Under the pieces are notes generated by a model, which worked only from the letters and a program-made list of their open reading frames with translations, was not told where the DNA came from and did not search any database. Both the position numbers and the translations under genes were made by a program. A stretch of 64,000 nt of DNA from Maylandia zebra (Eukaryota; Chordata; Actinopteri; Cichliformes; Cichlidae): positions 2,547,919 to 2,611,918 of the forward strand of contig NC_135188.1 of assembly GCF_041146795.1 (NCBI RefSeq), read 5' to 3'. Of this stretch, positions 39,634-64,000 are shown one piece after another (position 1 is the first letter of the stretch; each line of letters begins with the position of its first letter).

Positions 39634-39690
39634 AAGATGGCGGCGTCAGAGGGGGCGCGCAGCGGCCGCACAACGGCAAAACGATTCTAA
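39634..39690 (+). promoter_or_regulatory. abl2: abl2 5' region: YY1-type motif and 17-codon upstream ORF
   Basis: AAGATGGCGGC at 39634-39644 is the consensus YY1 site usually found just after TATA-less promoter start sites. Its embedded ATG (39637) opens a 17-codon frame ending at TAA (39688-39690). If transcription starts upstream, this is an upstream ORF that could damp translation from the main start at 40029. The surrounding 39600-40250 is GC- and CpG-rich, like a CpG-island promoter. Confidence 0.5.
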
Positions 39691-40028
39691 CTAGCTTCAA
39701 TTTGACCGAATATAGCCAACCGGGTGTCTTTTATTACTACTCGGATGCCACCCGGAGCAAGGAATTAGAGGCAGTCGCTGTCACACGCCGGGGTTGGGAT
39801 TTTATTGTTAAAGGCAGGGTGGGTGGGTTTCACTGATAGCAGCTAACGTTAGCTAACGGGCTAGCTAGGCGAGCTAACACGGGCTAGTTTTACTTTAGCC
39901 CACTGAAAGAACGGCGGGGAAGGGATTGAGGAAGAGTATTCGGGCCAGGCCGCTCCAGCTTTGGGGGAATGTGAACCAGACGCGCGCAGGGGGGTTTGCT
40001 TGCTTCGTCCTCACGCCAAACTACCGGG

Positions 40029-64000
<23,972 letters not shown>

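Noticed and set aside
39579..39836. 85-codon open frame upstream of abl2
   Set aside because: It is in the 5' untranslated/CpG-island region and in a different frame, with no similarity to Abl2 isoform 1a.

Overview
The window is from a vertebrate nuclear genome, almost certainly a percomorph teleost and possibly a cichlid. It is AT-rich with long introns, GT-AG splice sites, CA/GT and TA microsatellites, and a dense load of teleost-type repeats: tRNA-headed SINEs, Tc1/mariner, hAT, piggyBac and Harbinger-like elements, LINE 3' ends and an LTR element. I see no prokaryotic feature.

Three protein-coding genes lie head to tail on the + strand. (1) From before base 1 to 26786 is the 3' part of a fibrillar collagen of the type XXIV/XXVII group, best fit col24a1. 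It has a 350-codon variable-region exon, a minor helix, a lysine-rich telopeptide, about 50 short in-frame Gly-X-Y exons (45, 54 or 108 bp), and a COLFI C-propeptide ending GPVCFL. The signal peptide and any thrombospondin-N-like domain are upstream of the window. (2) soat1 (sterol O-acyltransferase 1, ACAT1) has its promoter and 5' exon near 30950-31147 and fifteen coding exons from 31647 to 37505, predicting 565 residues. (3) abl2 (Abl2/Arg tyrosine kinase) starts in a GC-rich exon at 40029 with a myristoylation-type MGQQ start. It crosses a 15 kb first intron, encodes SH3, SH2 and kinase domains from 55459 to 60080, and continues into a large last exon still open at base 64000. SOAT1 and ABL2 are also neighbours in human 1q25, so their adjacency is ancient. 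The collagen acts in the extracellular matrix, SOAT1 esterifies cholesterol in the ER, and Abl2 is a cytoplasmic/cytoskeletal kinase. Nothing suggests a shared pathway.

Most remaining sequence is intron or intergenic DNA filled with repeats. Several insertions can be delimited to the base because their target-site duplications are intact: hAT elements at 36251-36593, 48776-49943 and 50694-51679, a piggyBac-type MITE at 13324-14210, a Harbinger-like MITE at 17861-18554, a SINE near 2165-2471, and a solo LTR at 29732-30350 inside an older SINE.

I did not find a clear new biological system. The items most worth a second look are a 63-bp near-perfect hairpin in a collagen intron, a hAT MITE carrying a decayed BED-finger coding segment inside soat1, a DNA module shared by several different elements, glycine substitutions and a lost/gained cysteine pair in the collagen, and a possible kinase-only Abl2 isoform ending in intron 10.
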